DNA of 52,611 nucleotides from CAYRVX01 sp964642165. GTDB lineage: Bacteria > Planctomycetota > Phycisphaerae > SM23-33. The stretch is from NCBI GenBank assembly GCA_964642165.1, contig CAZXOC010000011.1:1-52611 (forward strand), given 5' to 3'. Below, piece by piece: positions 50,206-52,611 of this stretch. A program made the position numbers and the translations under genes. The notes under the pieces are model-generated. The model saw nothing but the letters and a program-made list of their open reading frames with translations. It was not told where the DNA came from and ran no database searches. Position 1 is the stretch's first letter, and the number at the start of each line of letters is the position of its first letter.

Positions 50206-51480
50206 TCAGTACCGCAGCGTCACGCGGACCTTCCTGCCCTGCGGCTCGTTGGCGGAGAACTCGTACGCGACGGCCTTCCCCGGCCCCGGCGCGCGGTCCG
50301 GGCGGAGGTCCACCCACTCGGCGCGGTAGCCGCGGTTGCTCTTGTAGCCCTTGACCTTCCGCCAGCGGAAGGCGAACGTCAGCCACCGGCCGCGACCGTC
50401 CATCAGGCGGACGTCCTTCTCGATCGCCTGGGCCGACTGCTTCGCGAAGAAGGCGTCGTCGTCGTACTCGACGTGCACGCGCCCGGGGCGGGGCGCACCG
50501 CCGTGCCGGGCGACGACGAGCAGGCGGCTGCGCTGCCCGGTCGAGAAGGCGTAGGTCCTCGTCTTGCCCCTGGCGGCCCGGGCCTCGGCGGCGTCGAAGG
50601 TGATCTCGCAGGACAGCGGCCGGGCCGCGCCGTAGCCGCCGGCCTTGCGCCACGACCGGACGTACTCGACGGAGAACGTCGAGGGCAGGTCCGTCTCCTT
50701 CGGCAGCCCGAACCACTTGGGCATGGTCTCGCTGTCGAAGTTCAACGTCAGTGGCTGGTGCCAGTGGGTGTTGGCCGCCTCGCGGACGCACCGCCCGTCC
50801 ACGTAGTACTTCAGGTGGCGCGGGTCCCACTCCAGGGCGTAGACGTGCCAGCCGTCGGCCAGGCGGAACGGCGCGGTCCACTTGCCGCCCTTGCTCCAGT
50901 GGCGGTCCGGGTTCACCAGCGTGTGGAAGACGTGGGCGTTCATGTGCACGATGTGCCGGTGCTTCGGCGCCCCCGCGCCCATCTCGAACACGTCGATCTC
51001 CGTCCAGATCTCCGGCGTCTGGGCGTAGAACCAGAACGCGCTCGAGCCGTGCGAGTCCATCGGGCGGCAGCGGATCTCGAAGAAGCCGTACCGGACCTTC
51101 GCCTTGCTCTGGACGGCCGCGCTGGTGAACGTGTGGTAGCCCGCGGGCACGCCCTTCAGGCCCTCCTTGCGCATCGTCAGGTGGAGCTTGCCGTCCGAGA
51201 CGGTCACGTTGTGCTTCGCGAAGAAGGCGGGCTGGCGCCCCTTCCACGTGGGGTTGTGGTCGTGCCACTTCGCCGCGGCGAGCTTCTCGCCGTCGAACTC
51301 GTCGGTCAGCTCGGCGATGGGCACCCACGTGCCGCCGGCGGGCGGGCCGAATCCGTCGCGCTTCGCCACGTCCTTCTCCCCCGCCCACGCCGCACCCGCG
51401 GACGCCGCGGCAAGAACCGCCACCGCCGCCGCCGCCCGGCGCCCCGCGATCGGCGCGGGCCTCGCTGCGTTCCGGTTCAT
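50206..51480 (-). CDS. GH16 family glycanase (beta-bulge type), secreted
   Basis: A 424-residue protein with a signal peptide (residues 1-33, ending GAAWA). AAGGAGG lies five bases before the ATG. The jelly-roll carries the GH16 motif EIDVFE with nucleophile Glu161, Asp163 and acid/base Glu166. The motif length (ExDxxE) is that of laminarinase, agarase, porphyranase and carrageenase groups. Supporting stretches are KVRYGFFEIRCR and the THWHQPLTLNFDSETMPKW region (in part), which recalls the agarase/porphyranase side of the family. An extra beta-rich domain (about 300-424) follows, possibly carbohydrate-binding. It endo-hydrolyses beta-glycans outside the cell. It lies 35 bases after the methyltransferase gene, so the two are probably one operon with the GH172 gene. 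Confidence 0.9.
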   Translation of the reverse strand: MNRNAARPAPIAGRRAAAAVAVLAAASAGAAWAGEKDVAKRDGFGPPAGGTWVPIAELTDEFDGEKLAAAKWHDHNPTWKGRQPAFFAKHNVTVSDGKLHLTMRKEGLKGVPAGYHTFTSAAVQSKAKVRYGFFEIRCRPMDSHGSSAFWFYAQTPEIWTEIDVFEMGAGAPKHRHIVHMNAHVFHTLVNPDRHWSKGGKWTAPFRLADGWHVYALEWDPRHLKYYVDGRCVREAANTHWHQPLTLNFDSETMPKWFGLPKETDLPSTFSVEYVRSWRKAGGYGAARPLSCEITFDAAEARAARGKTRTYAFSTGQRSRLLVVARHGGAPRPGRVHVEYDDDAFFAKQSAQAIEKDVRLMDGRGRWLTFAFRWRKVKGYKSNRGYRAEWVDLRPDRAPGPGKAVAYEFSANEPQGRKVRVTLRY

Positions 51481-51515
51481 GGCCGCCTCCTTCCCTGATG
51501 TGCCGGCCGCCGGCG

Positions 51516-52181
51516 TCAGCGGATCTTGTAGGCGACGGCCATCCCGTCGCGCTTCTCCATCGACGCGCGGATGACGACCATCTCGTAGTCGGGGCTGTCC
51601 TTCAGGTAGTCGAGGAAGTCCTTCATCGCGCGTTCCGAGCGGATGGCGTTGTCGCCGACGATGACCGCCCCGGGCTTGAGCCTCTTCTCGACGAGCTTGA
51701 GGTACTTGAGGTAGTCCCGCTTGACGGCGTCGATGAAGAGGAAGTCGAACTCGCCCTCGAGCGTCGCCAGCGTCTTGAGCGCGTCGCCCTCGACCACGCT
51801 GACGGTCTTCTCGAGCTTCATCCTGCGGATGTTCTCGCGGCACGCCCGCGCCATGCCGGGGTTGATCTCCAGCGTGAAGAGCTTCCCGCCGGTCCGCTCG
51901 AAGCCGACGCCCATGTTGATCGCACCGTAGCCGTTGGCCGAGCCCACCTCGATGCCGCGCTGGGCGTTGCGGCTCTGCACGAGGATCCGCAGCATCATCG
52001 CGTCGCCCGGCGTCGTGTTCAGCCCGCTGCGCCGGAACTCCCGGATGAACCTCGCGCGGAACTCGCCCAGCGACTCGGTCTTCGCCGCCTCCGCGCCCCC
52101 CTCGCCCGACTCCACCGCCAGGCACGCCGCGCCGAGAACCATCGCGCACAACACCAACGCCCCGAGGCCAAATCGCTTCAT
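51516..52181 (-). CDS. COMT-like O-methyltransferase with signal peptide
   Basis: A 221-residue protein. ATG 52181 is preferred over GTG 52184 because GAGGAG (52188-52193) is then six bases away. Residues 1-22 (MKRFGLGALVLCAMVLGAAC) form a clear signal peptide; the Cys at 20 is in a poor lipobox. The SAM domain has motif I GIEVGSANGYG (76-86) and acidic Glu105. The metal ligands of catechol-O-methyltransferase-type enzymes are kept: Asp151 in FIDAVKRDYLKY, and Asp177-Asn178 in VGDNA. It therefore looks catalytically able and Mg-dependent. Export is odd because SAM is cytoplasmic; planctomycete compartments could explain it, or the enzyme may be membrane-tethered. It precedes the GH16 gene by 35 bases. 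Confidence 0.85.
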   Translation of the reverse strand: MKRFGLGALVLCAMVLGAACLAVESGEGGAEAAKTESLGEFRARFIREFRRSGLNTTPGDAMMLRILVQSRNAQRGIEVGSANGYGAINMGVGFERTGGKLFTLEINPGMARACRENIRRMKLEKTVSVVEGDALKTLATLEGEFDFLFIDAVKRDYLKYLKLVEKRLKPGAVIVGDNAIRSERAMKDFLDYLKDSPDYEMVVIRASMEKRDGMAVAYKIR

Positions 52182-52210
52182 CACTCTCTCCTCATTCCTT
52201 CCTGCAATCC

Positions 52211-52237
52211 GTGTAATCAGTGTAATCAGTGTAATCA
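52211..52237. repeat. Threefold 9-bp tandem repeat upstream of the methyltransferase gene
   Basis: GTGTAATCA occurs three times in direct contact, followed by GTGG. It is AT-rich compared with its surroundings. It lies about 30-56 bases from the methyltransferase start, in the 112-base gap after the DUF4091-like gene. It could be an operator array or a dispersed intergenic repeat. Confidence 0.7.
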
Positions 52238-52293
52238 GTGGACACCGGACTCCGCCGACTCCGTGGCTCCGCCATCCGTGGACCGGCTGCCGC

Positions 52294-52611
52294 TCACCGC
52301 CGCTCCACCGCGTCCTGGAGCTTCAGGATCTGCTGCGCGATGAGCCAGCGGTAGGCGTCGAACTGCTCCGCGGCCCACAGGCCGTCGTGCTTGTACTTCT
52401 CCTGCACCTCGATGGCGTCCCACACGAACTTCAACTCCGCGGCCGCGGCGTCGGCCTCCTTCTTCAGGCCCGCCTCGCGGGCGCGCTCGATCCAGCGCTC
52501 CAGCGTCGTGACGTACCGCCCGTCGTCGATGCCCTCGCGGTACGCCTCCCAGAGCGTGCAGGGGATCGGGCTGCCGTCGTCGTCGGTCCGGTTGAAGAAG
52601 TCCATGTAGCC
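52294..52611 (-). CDS. C-terminal fragment of a DUF4091-like protein (5' end outside window)
   Basis: The frame is open to the right edge; a Met at 52605 is probably internal, since the codons before it (Gly-Tyr) are also open. The visible 105 residues contain TLWEAYREGIDDGRYVTTLERWIERA (in part LWEAYREGIDD, RYVTTLE). That pattern is typical of the helical end of DUF4091 and related glycoside-hydrolase-like proteins. The rest is helical with charged residues and ends QILKLQDAVERR. Function cannot be stated from this fragment. It is the first gene of the minus-strand glycan cluster seen here. Confidence 0.55.
   Translation of the reverse strand, partial: GYMDFFNRTDDDGSPIPCTLWEAYREGIDDGRYVTTLERWIERAREAGLKKEADAAAAELKFVWDAIEVQEKYKHDGLWAAEQFDAYRWLIAQQILKLQDAVERR

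Noticed and set aside
50111..51388. N-terminal extension of the GH172 gene into the GH16 region
   Set aside because: The same frame is open but antigenic to no domain; a signal peptide and AAGGAG place the start at 50110, and GH16 occupies the region in another frame.

Overview
This is a GC-rich bacterial window that most resembles a planctomycete, probably a metagenome-assembled genome with one scaffold gap of 100 N at 7581-7680. The planctomycete call rests on the LEPR-XLL-type N-terminal motif in two giant exported proteins that also end in dockerin-like repeats, a Tat-exported Gfo/Idh/MocA oxidoreductase, secreted PQQ-propeller, CehA-type and GH172 proteins, and the very high GC. This is inference from gene content; no rRNA or tRNA gene was recognised.

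Region 1 (1-38171, all minus strand) holds two giant surface or secreted multidomain proteins. Upstream is a protein of about 10,310 residues (38171 to about 7241, interrupted near its C-terminus by the gap). It starts with an LEPR motif and a subtilase with an intact catalytic triad. After that come a peptidoglycan-binding-like module, a long unassigned beta-rich region, RTX repeats, seven modules resembling the flagellin-hook IN motif, FG-GAP and other beta-propellers, leucine-rich repeats, a golvesin-like module, tandem PA14-like modules, PKD domains and a dockerin. Downstream is a second protein (6956 to beyond the left edge, at least 2,318 residues). It has an LEPR-like motif, a C39-peptidase-like fold that has lost its catalytic Cys and His, CARDB domains, a jelly-roll, twelve PPC-like domains arranged as six two-domain repeats, and a dockerin.

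Region 2 (38560-40513, plus strand) is divergent from the giants. It carries a HAD phosphatase of the beta-phosphoglucomutase type and a Tat-exported Gfo/Idh/MocA oxidoreductase, which fits sugar metabolism.

Region 3 (40531-52611, minus strand) is a run of exported carbohydrate-related genes. In transcription order these are: the 3' end of a DUF4091-like gene, an exported COMT-like O-methyltransferase, a GH16 glycanase, a GH172 (DUF2961) enzyme, a small DUF5678-like gene abutting a retropepsin-like protease gene, a CehA/McbA-type metallohydrolase, a 40-codon ORF with a GH42-like beginning, and a 1,305-residue secreted PQQ-propeller/methyltransferase/malectin fusion. Together regions 2 and 3 suggest breakdown of a complex, perhaps marine-type, polysaccharide outside the cytoplasm. 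The two giant proteins look like adhesive or scaffold surface proteins. The link between the two halves is only proximity.
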